A DNA stretch of 64,000 bases from Paraburkholderia tagetis (GCF_022213065.1 NZ_JAKLJA010000030.1:1-64000); one strand, 5' to 3'; shown: positions 10,202 through 19,600, counted from the first letter of the stretch. The notes: generated by a model from the letters alone, not told the origin. Numbers and translations: made by a program.

Positions 10202-10598
10202 CTCCTCGCCTCTCCCGCACACCGACATCGCAGAACGTCGCGCCGCCGCGCTCGGCGCGTTCATCACGCTCGCCGCGCTCACGCTGCTGTGCATCGCCTG
10301 GGAATGGCGGCTCGCGCCGCTGCGCCCCGGCGGCAGCGCGCTGGTACTCAAGGCGCTGCCGCTTGCCGCGGCGCTGCCTGGCGTGCTGAAGCGCCGCCTC
10401 TATACGTTGCAATGGGCGTCGATGCTGGTCCTCCTCTACTTCGCCGAGGGCATCGTGCGCGGCATGACCGACCCCGCGCCCGGCAACCTGCTCGGCTGGA
10501 TCGAAGTCGCGCTGGCGCTCGGGTTCTTCGGATGCGCGCTCGCCTATGTCGCGCCCTTCAAGCGCGCCGCGCGGCGCGCCAAACGTGAAGGCGCGTGA
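10182..10598 (+). CDS. DUF2069-family membrane protein
   Basis: About 138 residues with four hydrophobic segments (ALGAFITLAALTLLCIAW; ALVLKALPLAAALPGVL; LQWASMLVLLYFAEGIV; IEVALALGFFGCALAYVAPF), the pattern of the DUF2069 inner-membrane family of unknown function, often found next to wrbA. The start is uncertain. The frame is open from an ATG at 10098, while ATGs at 10182 and 10194 give family-like lengths; 10182 has GAGG nine bases upstream. All candidate starts lie in or near the 12-base tandem array. It follows wrbA on the same strand and may share its transcript. Confidence 0.78.
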   Translation: MPVPMPASSPLPHTDIAERRAAALGAFITLAALTLLCIAWEWRLAPLRPGGSALVLKALPLAAALPGVLKRRLYTLQWASMLVLLYFAEGIVRGMTDPAPGNLLGWIEVALALGFFGCALAYVAPFKRAARRAKREGA

Positions 10599-10702
10599 AC
10601 CGCTGGCGTGTCACACTAACTCTTTAGCCAGAACAGCATACCGGCCGTCGAGCGCAGGCGCCCCCAGCGCCGCGCTCCGCCCCCGCAGACAACCCGCCCG
10701 CC

Positions 10703-12139
10703 ATGACCCCAAGCACCGCACTCGCCCCGCAAGCCTTCCTCGACGCCTGCGCAGCCGCCATCGGCGCGCAGCACGTGCTGACCGACGCCCACGACACCGC
10801 GCCCTACCTCGCCGACTGGCGCAAGCGCTATCAAGGCACGGCATGCGCCGTGCTGTGCCCCGCGAGCGCCGAAGAAGTCACCGCCATCGTGAAGCTCGCG
10901 CACGAGCATCGCGTCGCGCTCGTGCCGCAAGGCGGCAACACCGGCCTGGCAGGCGGCGCGACGCCCGATGCGAGCGGCCGCGAAGCCGTGCTCAGCCTGC
11001 GCCGTCTGAACCGCGTGCGCGAGATCGACGCGCACAACAACACGATCACCGTTGAAGCGGGCGTGATTCTCGCCGAGGTCCAGGCGCGCGCCGCCGAGGC
11101 CGGCCGCCTTTTCCCGCTCTCGCTCGCCGCCGAAGGCAGTTGCACGATCGGCGGCAATCTCTCGACCAACGCGGGCGGCACCGGCGTGCTGCGCTACGGC
11201 AACGCGCGCGAGCTGTGCCTCGGTCTCGAAGTCGTGACGCCGCAAGGCGAACTCTGGGACGGCCTGCGCGGCCTGCGCAAGGACAACACGGGTTACGATT
11301 TGCGCGATCTTTTCATTGGCGCGGAAGGCACGCTCGGCATCATCACCGCCGCCGTCATGAAGCTGCACCCGCAGCCGGCCGCACGCATCACGGCGCTCGC
11401 AGGACTCGCATCCGCGCACGCCGCGCTCGACTTTCTCGCGCTCGCGCAGCGCTTCGCCGGACCGCTGCTCACCGGCTTCGAGCTGATGTCGGACTTTTGC
11501 ATGCAACTGGTCGGGCGGCACTTCCCGCAGTTGCGCTATCCGTTCCAGCAGCGCCACGCGCAGGTCGTGCTGCTCGAACTCTCCGACAACGAAAGCGAGG
11601 AACACGGGCGCGTACTCTTCGAGCGCCTCATGGAAGCGGCGCTCGAAGAAGGTTTCGTGGAAGATGCCGTGGTCGCGGAAAGCCTCGCGCAGTCGCAGGC
11701 ATTCTGGAATATCCGCGAGCACATTCCGCTCGCGCAGGCGCAGGAGGGGTTGAACGTGAAGCACGACATCGGCGTGCCGATCTCGCGCATCGGCGATTTC
11801 ATCGAGGAAACCGACGCCGGGATCGCGCGTGCGGTGCCCGGCGCGCGCATGGTCACGTTCGGTCATCTCGGCGACGGCAATCTGCACTACAACGTGCAGG
11901 CGCCCGAAGGCGGCGACCCGCAGCGGTTCCTCGCGGAAAACGAGAAAACCTTGAACACCATCGTCTACGACAGCGTCGAGCGCCATCGCGGCACGATCAG
12001 CGCGGAGCACGGTCTCGGCCAGTTGAAGGTCGACGAGAGCGCACACTACAAGAGCGAAGTCGAGCTCGCGCTGATGCGCGCCGTAAAGAACGCGCTCGAT
12101 CCGCTGAATCTCATGAATCCGGGCAAGGTAATCCGTTGA
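10703..12139 (+). CDS. FAD-binding oxidoreductase of the D-lactate / D-2-hydroxyglutarate dehydrogenase type
   Basis: 478 residues with an N-terminal FAD_binding_4 (PCMH) domain, seen as PQGGNTGLAGGATPD near residues 75-89 and CTIGGNLSTNAGGTGVLRYGN near 148-168. A C-terminal FAD-linked oxidase domain contains the metal/substrate motif HLGDGNLHYNV near 390 and EHGLGQLK near 435. These enzymes oxidise a D-2-hydroxy acid and feed electrons to a quinone or ETF. The resemblance to D2HGDH-like proteins is strong, but substrate cannot be fixed. The start ATG at 10703 lacks a clear ribosome-binding site. The metallophosphoesterase gene follows after 38 bases. Confidence 0.88.
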   Translation: MTPSTALAPQAFLDACAAAIGAQHVLTDAHDTAPYLADWRKRYQGTACAVLCPASAEEVTAIVKLAHEHRVALVPQGGNTGLAGGATPDASGREAVLSLRRLNRVREIDAHNNTITVEAGVILAEVQARAAEAGRLFPLSLAAEGSCTIGGNLSTNAGGTGVLRYGNARELCLGLEVVTPQGELWDGLRGLRKDNTGYDLRDLFIGAEGTLGIITAAVMKLHPQPAARITALAGLASAHAALDFLALAQRFAGPLLTGFELMSDFCMQLVGRHFPQLRYPFQQRHAQVVLLELSDNESEEHGRVLFERLMEAALEEGFVEDAVVAESLAQSQAFWNIREHIPLAQAQEGLNVKHDIGVPISRIGDFIEETDAGIARAVPGARMVTFGHLGDGNLHYNVQAPEGGDPQRFLAENEKTLNTIVYDSVERHRGTISAEHGLGQLKVDESAHYKSEVELALMRAVKNALDPLNLMNPGKVIR

Positions 12140-12177
12140 ATGCAGCGCCGAATCCGTATTCGGCGCAAGGAGGCGAA

Positions 12178-12984
12178 GTGAAAGTCCGTGTGCTATCCGA
12201 CCTGCATCTGGAAAACGACGAGCCGGACACGATCCCGCACGCCCAGGCCGACCTCGTCGTGCTCGCGGGCGACATCCATAATCATGGGCTGGGCTTGCGC
12301 TGGGCCGCCGAGACGTTCGATCCACAAGTGCCCGTGATTTACGTGCCGGGCAATCACGAGTACTACGACGGCGACCTGGGCGCGCTCGAAGCGGCCATGC
12401 GCGACGCCGCCGCGACGCTCGACAACGTGCATTTCCTGAACAACGGGACTTACGTCGATCCGGCAGGCCGCTTTCGGGTGCTAGGTACGACGCTGTGGGC
12501 GGATTTCGCGCTGTTCGGGGCCGACGAAGCCGCTGTCGAAGCGGCGATCCAGGCAGCAAAGCGCGTGATGCTCGATTTTCGCGGACTTATCCAGGTGTCG
12601 TGGCCCGCGAGCCCCGAGGCCGCCGCGCGCGATTTCACGCCTGCGGACTCGCTCGCGCTGCACGCGCAGGCGCGCGCGTGGCTCGAAGCGGAGCTGGCCA
12701 AGCCGTTCGCGGGTCAGACGATCGTCGTCACGCACCATGCGCCGCATCGGCTGAGCCTCGCGGCGCGTTACGCGGACGATCTGGTATCGGCGGGTTTCGT
12801 GAACGATCTCGGCGCGCTGGTGGGGGCGCCCGCTGCGCTCTGGGTGCACGGCCACACGCATACGTGCTTCGACTACACGATCAATGACACGCGTGTGGTG
12901 TGCAACCCTCGCGGCTATCGCGACCGGCGCACCGGCCAGCCGGAGAATCCGGCCTTCGCATGGGACAAGGTGGTGGAGATCTGA
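12178..12984 (+). CDS. Calcineurin-like metallophosphoesterase
   Basis: The 268-residue protein shows all metal-binding blocks of the family in order: LSDLHLE (residues 5-11), LAGDIHN (near 30), PGNHEYY (near 59), THHAPH (near 184) and HGHTH (near 222). It should hydrolyse a phosphomono- or diester using two metal ions; the substrate is unknown. The start is a GTG at 12178 preceded by AAGGAGG with seven-base spacing; the MKVRVLSDLHLE opening is typical. Cytoplasmic, no signal peptide. Confidence 0.87.
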   Translation: MKVRVLSDLHLENDEPDTIPHAQADLVVLAGDIHNHGLGLRWAAETFDPQVPVIYVPGNHEYYDGDLGALEAAMRDAAATLDNVHFLNNGTYVDPAGRFRVLGTTLWADFALFGADEAAVEAAIQAAKRVMLDFRGLIQVSWPASPEAAARDFTPADSLALHAQARAWLEAELAKPFAGQTIVVTHHAPHRLSLAARYADDLVSAGFVNDLGALVGAPAALWVHGHTHTCFDYTINDTRVVCNPRGYRDRRTGQPENPAFAWDKVVEI

Positions 12985-13054
12985 GCACCGCGCCGCCCGG
13001 CATGGGCGTGCACGGCAGCGGGCATGGCGGGGAAGGCCGCGCCCGCAGAGACGA

Positions 13055-13207
13055 TCAGCGCAGGCCGCGCGTGCGGTCGTCCGGGCGCTGCACGCGCAGC
13101 CTGACGGGTTGAAGCTGGGCGCGGCGCATACGCAGCAAGTCGCGCGACGCGGCGATGCCGATCATGCCCATCATCACGGCGATGGCGATCATCAGATGCG
13201 TATTCAT
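13055..13207 (-). CDS. Small single-span membrane protein, 50 residues, unknown
   Basis: A short reading frame starting MNTHLMIAIAVMMGMIGI. It has one hydrophobic segment (about residues 5-20) followed by a strongly basic tail rich in Arg (SRDLLRMRRAQ to DDRTRGLR), the topology of a small inner-membrane protein with a cytoplasmic C-terminus. On the minus strand GAGG lies about seven bases before the ATG, which is the main support. It reads in the same direction as the LysR gene, 172 bases downstream of that gene's stop, and convergent with the metallophosphoesterase. No family recognised; the function is unknown. Confidence 0.5.
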   Translation of the reverse strand: MNTHLMIAIAVMMGMIGIAASRDLLRMRRAQLQPVRLRVQRPDDRTRGLR

Positions 13208-13379
13208 GGAAAACCTCGGGTTCTGGCGGATTGACGTTTCAGTTTCGCTACCTTATCAAGCCGCCGCGCTGGCGTGCGTAAGGAAGTGTTGCGATAACCC
13301 AAAGCTGTAACAGGCTGTCACCGCACGCCGTCGGATCCCCTGCTTCCAGGCTCCCCATCTCAGGCCAACTCGGGTCACC

Positions 13380-14321
13380 TCAGGTCCGCGCGAACTGCCG
13401 CAGCTCGGCCTGATCTTCCGCCATCGTCGCAGGCAGGTTCTCGCGCAGCAGCTCAACCCACGTGCGGATCTTCGCGTCGAGATACTGGCGCGATGGATAC
13501 ATCGCGTAGATATTCATCTCCTGCGACTTGTACTCGGGCAGGATCCATACGAGCTCGCCGCTGCGCAGCCCGCCGATGGCCGAATAGATCGGCAGCAAGC
13601 CGATACCCATACCTTCGCGCACCGCCACCGCATTGGCCTCGGCGACATTGACCTGGAACGTGGCCGGGCCAAGGTCGATCGTTTCGTCACGGCCGTCGGG
13701 ACCCGTGAACTGCCACTGCGCCGCCGGAAACACCGGCGTCACCATCTGCAGGCAGCGATGATTCGCCAGGTCGCGCGGCGTCTGCGGCACGCCGTGGCGC
13801 TCCAGGTATGCCGGCGACGCGCAGGCAATGCTGAACGCGCTCGTCAGACGCTGCGAGACGAAGCCCGAATCCGGCAGATCGGTGGCCAGCACGAGCGCGA
13901 CGTCGTAGCCCTCGTCGAGGATATCCGGCATGCGCTGCGCGAGCGTGAGGTCCACGTGCACGTCCGGATAGCGCTGCTGATACTGCCCCACCGCCGGCAC
14001 CACATAGTGCTGGCCGAAGCTCGTCATGGCGTGAACCTTGAGCTTGCCCGAGGGGCGCGCATGCGCGTCGCCGGCTTCGGCTTCCGCCTGGTCAACGTAG
14101 GCCAGGATCTGCTCGCACCGCTGGAGGTAGCGCTCGCCGGCCTCGGTGAGCGCGATGCGGCGCGTCGTGCGATTCAGGAGCCGCGTGCGCAGATGCGCCT
14201 CCAGATCGGAGACCGCGCGCGACGCGTAAGCCGTCGTCGTATTCAGGTACTGGGCGGCGCCGGTGAAGCTGCCGGCTTCCACCACCCGCACGAATACACG
14301 CATGTTCTGAAGCGTATCCAT
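13380..14321 (-). CDS. LysR-family transcriptional regulator
   Basis: 313 residues: winged helix-turn-helix at about 1-62 (MRVFVRVVEAGSFTGAAQYL, then ASRAVSDLEAHLRTRLLNRT) and a periplasmic-binding-like effector domain from about 90. Start ATG at 14321 has GAGGA upstream. It is divergent from the outer-membrane/FUSC/HlyD efflux operon with 155 bases between starts. This is the classic arrangement in which a LysR protein controls the neighbouring operon, as AaeR does for aaeXAB in Escherichia coli. The inducer is probably an aromatic acid by analogy only. Confidence 0.9.
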   Translation of the reverse strand: MDTLQNMRVFVRVVEAGSFTGAAQYLNTTTAYASRAVSDLEAHLRTRLLNRTTRRIALTEAGERYLQRCEQILAYVDQAEAEAGDAHARPSGKLKVHAMTSFGQHYVVPAVGQYQQRYPDVHVDLTLAQRMPDILDEGYDVALVLATDLPDSGFVSQRLTSAFSIACASPAYLERHGVPQTPRDLANHRCLQMVTPVFPAAQWQFTGPDGRDETIDLGPATFQVNVAEANAVAVREGMGIGLLPIYSAIGGLRSGELVWILPEYKSQEMNIYAMYPSRQYLDAKIRTWVELLRENLPATMAEDQAELRQFART

Positions 14322-14349
14322 AACAATCCTCTAGCTGACGGACGAATTG

Positions 14350-14364
14350 TTACACATTCCGTAA
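14350..14364. promoter_or_regulatory. Candidate LysR-type operator (TTAC-N7-GTAA)
   Basis: TTACACATTCCGTAA is a 15-base interrupted palindrome of the T-N11-A class bound by LysR proteins. It sits in the divergent gap, 28 bases before the regulator start and 70 bases before the candidate -10 of the efflux operon. CCGTAAG recurs at 14393-14399, which could be a second half-site. Confidence 0.45.
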
Positions 14365-14433
14365 GGGCGATTGTCTCAGTTCCCGTAAGAATGCCTTGCA
14401 TCCTTACCGGTTATTCGCCAATCAAGCAAAAAA

Positions 14434-14439
14434 TATAAT
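14434..14439 (+). promoter_or_regulatory. Candidate -10 box of the efflux operon
   Basis: Perfect TATAAT 37 bases before the outer-membrane lipoprotein start; the sequence 16-18 bases upstream (around TTATTC) is a poor -35, which would suit activation by the adjacent LysR protein. Confidence 0.45.
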
Positions 14440-14476
14440 GCGGTACGTCAATCTACGCATGGAAAAGGAGTAAATC

Positions 14477-16153
14477 GTGCAGTCTCCGGTACCGAAAGGA
14501 CTAGCCGCACTCACGGTTCTTACGTTCTCGTTGATAATCGCGGGCTGCGCCAGTACCGGGGGAATCGCACCGCAAGCGAAGCACACGGACGCATCCGAAC
14601 TGGACGTCGGCTCGGCCATCCGCGCCGCCAACGCCGACGCTCAATGGCCCGCCAGCGACTGGTGGCGCGCTTACAACGACCCGCAACTGAACGCCTGGAT
14701 TGAAGCCTCGATCGCGGGCAATCCGTCGCTCGCGGCCGCCCAGGCACGCGTGCGTGAAGCGCGCTCGATGGCTGGCGTAGCGCAAGCCGGCCTCCTGCCG
14801 CAGGTCAACGGCAGCATGTCCATCCAGCGCCAGCAGTGGGCCGACAACGTCTATTACGGTCCGGGCCCGCTCGCCGGCGCAAACACGTGGAACAACACGG
14901 CCACGCTCGGCCTCTCGTACCACCTCGACCTCTGGGGCCAGGACAAGAACAACGCCGAGCGCGCGCTCGACATGGCGCACGCCACGGCCGCCGACGCGCG
15001 CGCCGCGCAACTCGAGCTCGAAGTGAACGTGACGCGCGCGTACATCGATCTCTCGATGAACTACGCGCTGCTCGACATCGCCAAGCAGACGCTCGCCGAG
15101 CAGCAGAAGATTCTCGCGCTCGCGCAAAAGCGCCTCGCGGGCGGCATCGGCACGCAGCTCGAAGTGAGCCAGGCCGAAACGCCGCTGCCCGAATACGAAC
15201 GCCAGATCGACGCACTCGAAGAATCCATCGCGCTCGGCAAGAACCAACTCGCCGCGCTCGCGGGCAAAGGCCCCGGCGCGGGCGAGTCGATCGCGCGCCC
15301 GGCGCTCTCGCTCGCCGCGCCGGCGGGCCTGCCCTCGGCGCTGCCGGCCGAGTTGATCGGCTATCGCCCCGACGTGGTCGCGGCGCGCTGGACCGTCGCC
15401 GCGCAGGCGCGCGGCATCGACGTCGCGAAGGCCGAGTTCTATCCGAACATCAACCTGCTCGTCTCGATGGGCGGCTATGCGGCGGCCGGCCCGCTGTTCC
15501 AGTTCCTCAAGTCGATGAGCGGCAGCTACGCGGGCGGCCCCGCGCTCTCGCTGCCGATCTTCGATGGCGGGCGTCTGCGCGCGCAGCTCGGCGCGCAATC
15601 GGCGGCCTACGACATCGCCGTCGAGCGGTACAACCAGACGCTCGTAACCTCGCTCAAGGAAATCGCCGACCAGATCGTGCGCATGCGCTCGCTCGCGACG
15701 CAAGAGGACGACGCCCATCGCTCGGTCGCGGCCGCGCAGCGCAACTACGATCTCTCGGAGGCCGGCTTTCGCCGCGGGCTCACCGACTACGTCAATGTGC
15801 TGATCGCGCAGACGCAGTTGCTGCGCGCGCAGGAAGGCGTCGCGCACATCCAGGCCGCGCGCCTGGCCGCTCATGCGACGCTGGTGGCGGCGCTGGGCGG
15901 CGGGATGATCGACCCGGCGAGCGGGGCAACGGCGGCAGGACCGACGCAAGCCGAGCAATTGCCCGCGCACGGCAAGAAGACGCGCGACGTCCCGCTCATG
16001 CCGGCAGCGCTGCTCGCGCCGAAGCTGCCTGACATGGGTGCGGTGGATGCAGGCAATAAGGTCGATGCGGCAGATGCTGCGGGCGCGGACCGCGCAGGCA
16101 ACGCAGGCTCCTCCGCAGGCGCCAAAGCAAACGCAAGCGCCTCCGTGCACTGA
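14477..16153 (+). CDS. Efflux outer-membrane lipoprotein, NodT/OprM type
   Basis: 558 residues. The lipoprotein signal ends at the lipobox LIIAGC with Cys at residue 24. Two outer-membrane-efflux repeats follow (about 60-270 and 280-480), with motifs WWRAYNDPQLNAWIE, VNVTRAYIDLSMNYALL and the late FRRGLTDYVNVLIAQTQLL. It forms the trimeric TolC-like exit duct of a tripartite pump. The final 75 residues are an Ala/Gly/Asp-rich low-complexity tail not needed for the fold. It is followed after 11 bases by the FUSC pump gene. Start ATG or nearby GTG: the annotated GTG at 14477 follows AAGGAG and gives a proper signal peptide. Confidence 0.9.
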   Translation: MQSPVPKGLAALTVLTFSLIIAGCASTGGIAPQAKHTDASELDVGSAIRAANADAQWPASDWWRAYNDPQLNAWIEASIAGNPSLAAAQARVREARSMAGVAQAGLLPQVNGSMSIQRQQWADNVYYGPGPLAGANTWNNTATLGLSYHLDLWGQDKNNAERALDMAHATAADARAAQLELEVNVTRAYIDLSMNYALLDIAKQTLAEQQKILALAQKRLAGGIGTQLEVSQAETPLPEYERQIDALEESIALGKNQLAALAGKGPGAGESIARPALSLAAPAGLPSALPAELIGYRPDVVAARWTVAAQARGIDVAKAEFYPNINLLVSMGGYAAAGPLFQFLKSMSGSYAGGPALSLPIFDGGRLRAQLGAQSAAYDIAVERYNQTLVTSLKEIADQIVRMRSLATQEDDAHRSVAAAQRNYDLSEAGFRRGLTDYVNVLIAQTQLLRAQEGVAHIQAARLAAHATLVAALGGGMIDPASGATAAGPTQAEQLPAHGKKTRDVPLMPAALLAPKLPDMGAVDAGNKVDAADAAGADRAGNAGSSAGAKANASASVH

Positions 16154-16164
16154 AGCCCGCGACC

Positions 16165-18498
16165 ATGCAAGCGTCCTCTCCCACTTCCACGCAACCGGGC
16201 GGCCCGCGCCTCTTCCACGCGTTCGCCGACTGGGCGCGCACCGACGGCCTCGTCTGGCTCTATCTCTTCAAGGCGATTGCCGCGGCGCTGCTCGCGCTCG
16301 GCATCGCGATGAAGCTCGATCTACCCTCGCCGCGCACCGCCATGACCACGGTGTTCATCGTGATGCAGCCGCAAAGCGGCCCCGTGTTCGCGAAAAGCTT
16401 CTACCGGATCTGCGGCACGCTGGTCGGCCTCGTGGTCATGCTCGCGCTGATCGGCCTGTTCGCCCAGCAACCCGAGCTCTTCATCGCCAGCACGGCGCTG
16501 TGGGTGGGCATCTGCACGGCAGGCGCCGCGCGCAACCGCAATTTCCGTTCGTATGGTTTCGTGCTCGCGGGCTATACGGCGGCGCTGATCGGTATTCCGG
16601 CCTCGCAGCATCCCGACGGCGCATTCATGTCGGCGATGACGCGCGTGGCCGAAATCTCGATCGGCATCCTCGCGTCGGGCTTCGTGAGCGCCGTGGTGTT
16701 CCCGCAGTACACGGGCGAACTGCTGCGCTCCACGGTGCGCCGCCGCTTCTCGTCGTTCGTCGATTATGTGTCGGCGTCGCTGGGCGGGCGCGTCGAGCGC
16801 TCGCAGATCGAAGCGACCAACGCGCGTTTCGTGGCCGACATCGTCGGCTTCGAGGCGAGCCGCAGCACGGCCGTGTTCGACTCGCCCGACGCACGCATGC
16901 GCGCGGGGCGCCTCGCGCGCCTGAACACGGAGTTCATGGCCGTCTCGACGCGCTTTCACGCGCTGCATCAGTTGATGAACCGCCTGCGCAACGGCGGCTC
17001 GACCGTCACCGTCGACGCGCTCGAGCCGTACTTCCGCGAGATCGCGCCGCTCTTCGACAAGTCCGGCGAGCCGGTGCTCACCGCGGCCGACGCAGTGCAC
17101 GTCTCGAAGCAGCTCGAGGACTATCGCGCGACGCTGCCCAGGCGCGTGCGCGAAACGCGCATGCAGCTCGAAGCCGATCTGGACCAGCAAGGCAAGAGCG
17201 CGGAGACGCGCGCCGCGCGCCTGCTCGACTTCGACACGGCCACTGAGCTCTTCTACCGCTTCGTGCACGAAATGAACGAGTACACGGCGACCTACGCCTC
17301 GCTCGCCGTCGACACGCACTCGCGCGAAAAATGGATCGCGCGCTACGAGCCGAAGACCAATCTGGTCGCGGCCGGCGTGGCGGGCCTGCGCGCGGCCATC
17401 GTCATGGGTCTGCTCGCGACTTTCTGGATCGCCAGCGCGTGGCCGAGCGGCGCGACTCTCGTGCTCACCGCCGCGGCCACCTGTGCGCTGGCCTCCGCCT
17501 CGCCCCAGCCCGCGCGCATGTCGAGCCAGATGGCGGGCGGCACGATGCTCGCGTCCGTGGTCGGCATGTTCCTCACGTTCGGCGTGTTTCCGCATATCGA
17601 CGGCTTTCCGATGCTGTGCGTCGCGCTCACGCCCGCGCTCGCATTCGGCGTATTCCTCACGACCCGCCCCGCGTATATGGGCTACGGCATGGGCTACTGC
17701 ATCTTCCTGTGCTTCCTCGCAGGCCCGGACAACGTCGTGCAGTACAACCCGGCCGGCTATATGAACGACGCGCTGGCGCTCGTCATGTCGATGGTCGTCA
17801 CCGCCCTCACGTTCGCCGTGCTCCTGCCGCCGTCCGCGCCGTGGCTGCGCAAGCGTCTGCTCGCCAATCTGCGCGGCCAGGCCGTGCACGCGTGCCGCGC
17901 GCGCTGGATCGGCACAAGCGGGCTCACGGGCCTGCGCAACCGCTTCGAAAGCGGCGCGCGCGACCTGATGTTCCAGTTGCATGCGCTCGCGGGCAGCGAC
18001 GAGGCGCTCCGCCAGGACACGCTGCGCTGGATGTTCGCGACGCTCGAGATCGGCAATGCCGCGATCGATCTGCGCGAGGAGCTGGCCGCGGTATCTGCGC
18101 GACCTGCGGCGCAAGCCGGAACACAAACCGCCACGCAAGCCGCCGCGCCCGTGCGTACCACGGACGCACTCCGGGCCGGCACCGCATGGCGCGACGCCAC
18201 CGATGCCACGCTCAAGGCCGTGAGCGCGCTGTTCGCGCGCCCCGACGCGAATCGCTACACCACCGCGCTCGCCGCGACCCGTGCGGCCATCGCGGCCTGC
18301 CAGGGCGTGCTCGAACGGATCGTCCAGGAAGACGCGCCGCGCGAAACGCGCCATCGGCTGCAGCGCATCCTGAGCCATCTGCATTTCATCCGTACCGCGC
18401 TCATCGATCCGCAATCGCCGTTCGCGGCGGACCCAGGCGCGACCCCATCGGCGGACAACCATCCCGACAACCCGCAAGGAGCAAACCATGCCGCGTGA
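16165..18498 (+). CDS. FUSC-family inner-membrane transporter (AaeB-like)
   Basis: 777 residues with two blocks of transmembrane segments (about 25-180 and 400-550) separated by a long soluble helical region, the layout of the FUSC / aromatic acid exporter family. Both blocks carry the expected motifs: KLDLPSPRTAMTTVFIVMQP in the first and WPSGATLVLTAAATCAL in the second. In Escherichia coli AaeB exports p-hydroxybenzoate and related hydroxylated aromatic acids with AaeA; here an outer-membrane duct is encoded alongside. The gene overlaps the DUF1656 gene by 11 bases. The real substrate is unknown. Confidence 0.88.
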   Translation: MQASSPTSTQPGGPRLFHAFADWARTDGLVWLYLFKAIAAALLALGIAMKLDLPSPRTAMTTVFIVMQPQSGPVFAKSFYRICGTLVGLVVMLALIGLFAQQPELFIASTALWVGICTAGAARNRNFRSYGFVLAGYTAALIGIPASQHPDGAFMSAMTRVAEISIGILASGFVSAVVFPQYTGELLRSTVRRRFSSFVDYVSASLGGRVERSQIEATNARFVADIVGFEASRSTAVFDSPDARMRAGRLARLNTEFMAVSTRFHALHQLMNRLRNGGSTVTVDALEPYFREIAPLFDKSGEPVLTAADAVHVSKQLEDYRATLPRRVRETRMQLEADLDQQGKSAETRAARLLDFDTATELFYRFVHEMNEYTATYASLAVDTHSREKWIARYEPKTNLVAAGVAGLRAAIVMGLLATFWIASAWPSGATLVLTAAATCALASASPQPARMSSQMAGGTMLASVVGMFLTFGVFPHIDGFPMLCVALTPALAFGVFLTTRPAYMGYGMGYCIFLCFLAGPDNVVQYNPAGYMNDALALVMSMVVTALTFAVLLPPSAPWLRKRLLANLRGQAVHACRARWIGTSGLTGLRNRFESGARDLMFQLHALAGSDEALRQDTLRWMFATLEIGNAAIDLREELAAVSARPAAQAGTQTATQAAAPVRTTDALRAGTAWRDATDATLKAVSALFARPDANRYTTALAATRAAIAACQGVLERIVQEDAPRETRHRLQRILSHLHFIRTALIDPQSPFAADPGATPSADNHPDNPQGANHAA

Positions 18499-18688
18499 CG
18501 TTGCGTTTCTCGACGCCTACATTCCGGCGATCGTCCTGCTCTTCATCGTGGGCGCGGCGCTCACCTGGGTGCTCGATTCCGTACTGGCCCGAACCGGCCT
18601 CTACCGGATCGTGTGGCACCCCTCCCTCTTTCGCGTGAGCCTGCTCGTGGTCGTGTGCTGCGTGCTGGGGCTCGTCGTATATCGCTGA
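18488..18688 (+). CDS. DUF1656 small membrane protein (AaeX-like)
   Basis: 66 residues with two transmembrane segments (FLDAYIPAIVLLFIVGAALTW is the first region, FRVSLLVVVCCVLGLVVY the second) and the conserved WHPSLFR between them. AaeX-type proteins accompany FUSC pumps and HlyD adaptors; their role is unclear. The ATG follows AAGGAG and lies inside the end of the FUSC gene, indicating translational coupling. Confidence 0.88.
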   Translation: MPRDVAFLDAYIPAIVLLFIVGAALTWVLDSVLARTGLYRIVWHPSLFRVSLLVVVCCVLGLVVYR

Positions 18689-18734
18689 AATAGCAGAACT
18701 CGCTGAAAAACGCTGAACCGGATTCAAACGAATC

Positions 18735-19598
18735 ATGACTATCCGAAACATCATTGGCTTTATCGCGACGGCCATCATCTTCGCCGTCGCCATTCTGGTC
18801 GGGCGCGTCCTGTGGGTGCACTACATGGACGAGCCGTGGACCCGCGACGGGCGCGTGCGCGCCGAAGTGGTGAACATCGCGCCCGACGTCTCGGGCGCCG
18901 TGGTCGAGCTGCCCGTGCGCGACAACCAGTTCGTGCACAAGGGCGACCTGCTCATGCAGATCGACCCGTCGCACTATCAGATCGCCGTGGAGCAGGCGCA
19001 AGCAGCCGTGGCCGCGCGCAAGGCCGAGCTGACCATGAAGCAGGACGACGCCCGCCGCCGCGCCGACATGGACAGCCAGGTCGTCTCGCAGGAAAGCCGC
19101 GAAAACGCCTCGCACACCGCGAATTCGGCGCAGGCGCAGTACCAGCAGGCGCTTGCCGCGCTCGACGCCGCGAAGCTCAACCTCGATCGCACACGCGTGA
19201 TCTCGCCCGTGGACGGCTATATCACCAACCTGCAGGTGTTCCAGGGCGACTACGCGATCGCCGGCCAAGCCAAGCTCGCGGTGGTGGACAGCCATTCGTT
19301 CTGGGTCTACGGCTACTTCGAGGAAACCAAGCTGCCGCACGTGAAAGTGGGCAACAAGGCCGACATCAAGCTGATGAGCGGCGGCACGCTCGAAGGCCAC
19401 GTGGAAAGCATCTCGCGCGGCATCTACGACCGCGACAATCCGCAAAGCCGCGAGCTGCTCGCCGATGTGAACCCCACCTTCAACTGGGTACGCCTCGCGC
19501 AGCGCGTGCCGGTGCGCATCCACATCGACAAGGTACCGGACGGCATGATCCTCTCCGCGGGCACGACCTGCACCGTGGTCGTGAAGCCGGGGGCCTGA
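18735..19598 (+). CDS. HlyD-family periplasmic adaptor (AaeA/EmrA-like)
   Basis: The 287-residue protein has an N-terminal anchor (about residues 7-29), a split biotinyl-lipoyl domain (VVNIAPDVSGAVVELPVRDN near 46-65 and TRVISPVDGYITNLQV near 154-169), a short coiled coil between them and a beta-barrel domain near 180-270. It should bridge the FUSC pump and the outer-membrane duct. It is the last gene of the four-gene efflux unit, followed by a tandem array and a strong terminator. The short coiled coil is typical of AaeA-like adaptors. Confidence 0.9.
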   Translation: MTIRNIIGFIATAIIFAVAILVGRVLWVHYMDEPWTRDGRVRAEVVNIAPDVSGAVVELPVRDNQFVHKGDLLMQIDPSHYQIAVEQAQAAVAARKAELTMKQDDARRRADMDSQVVSQESRENASHTANSAQAQYQQALAALDAAKLNLDRTRVISPVDGYITNLQVFQGDYAIAGQAKLAVVDSHSFWVYGYFEETKLPHVKVGNKADIKLMSGGTLEGHVESISRGIYDRDNPQSRELLADVNPTFNWVRLAQRVPVRIHIDKVPDGMILSAGTTCTVVVKPGA

Positions 19599-19600
19599 AG

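Noticed and set aside
16321-18489. Very long minus-strand open frames opposite the FUSC gene (and similar ones opposite valS, iolC and the helicase)
   Set aside because: Typical antisense shadows in high-GC DNA: Arg, Ala and His rich, no domains, no start signals.
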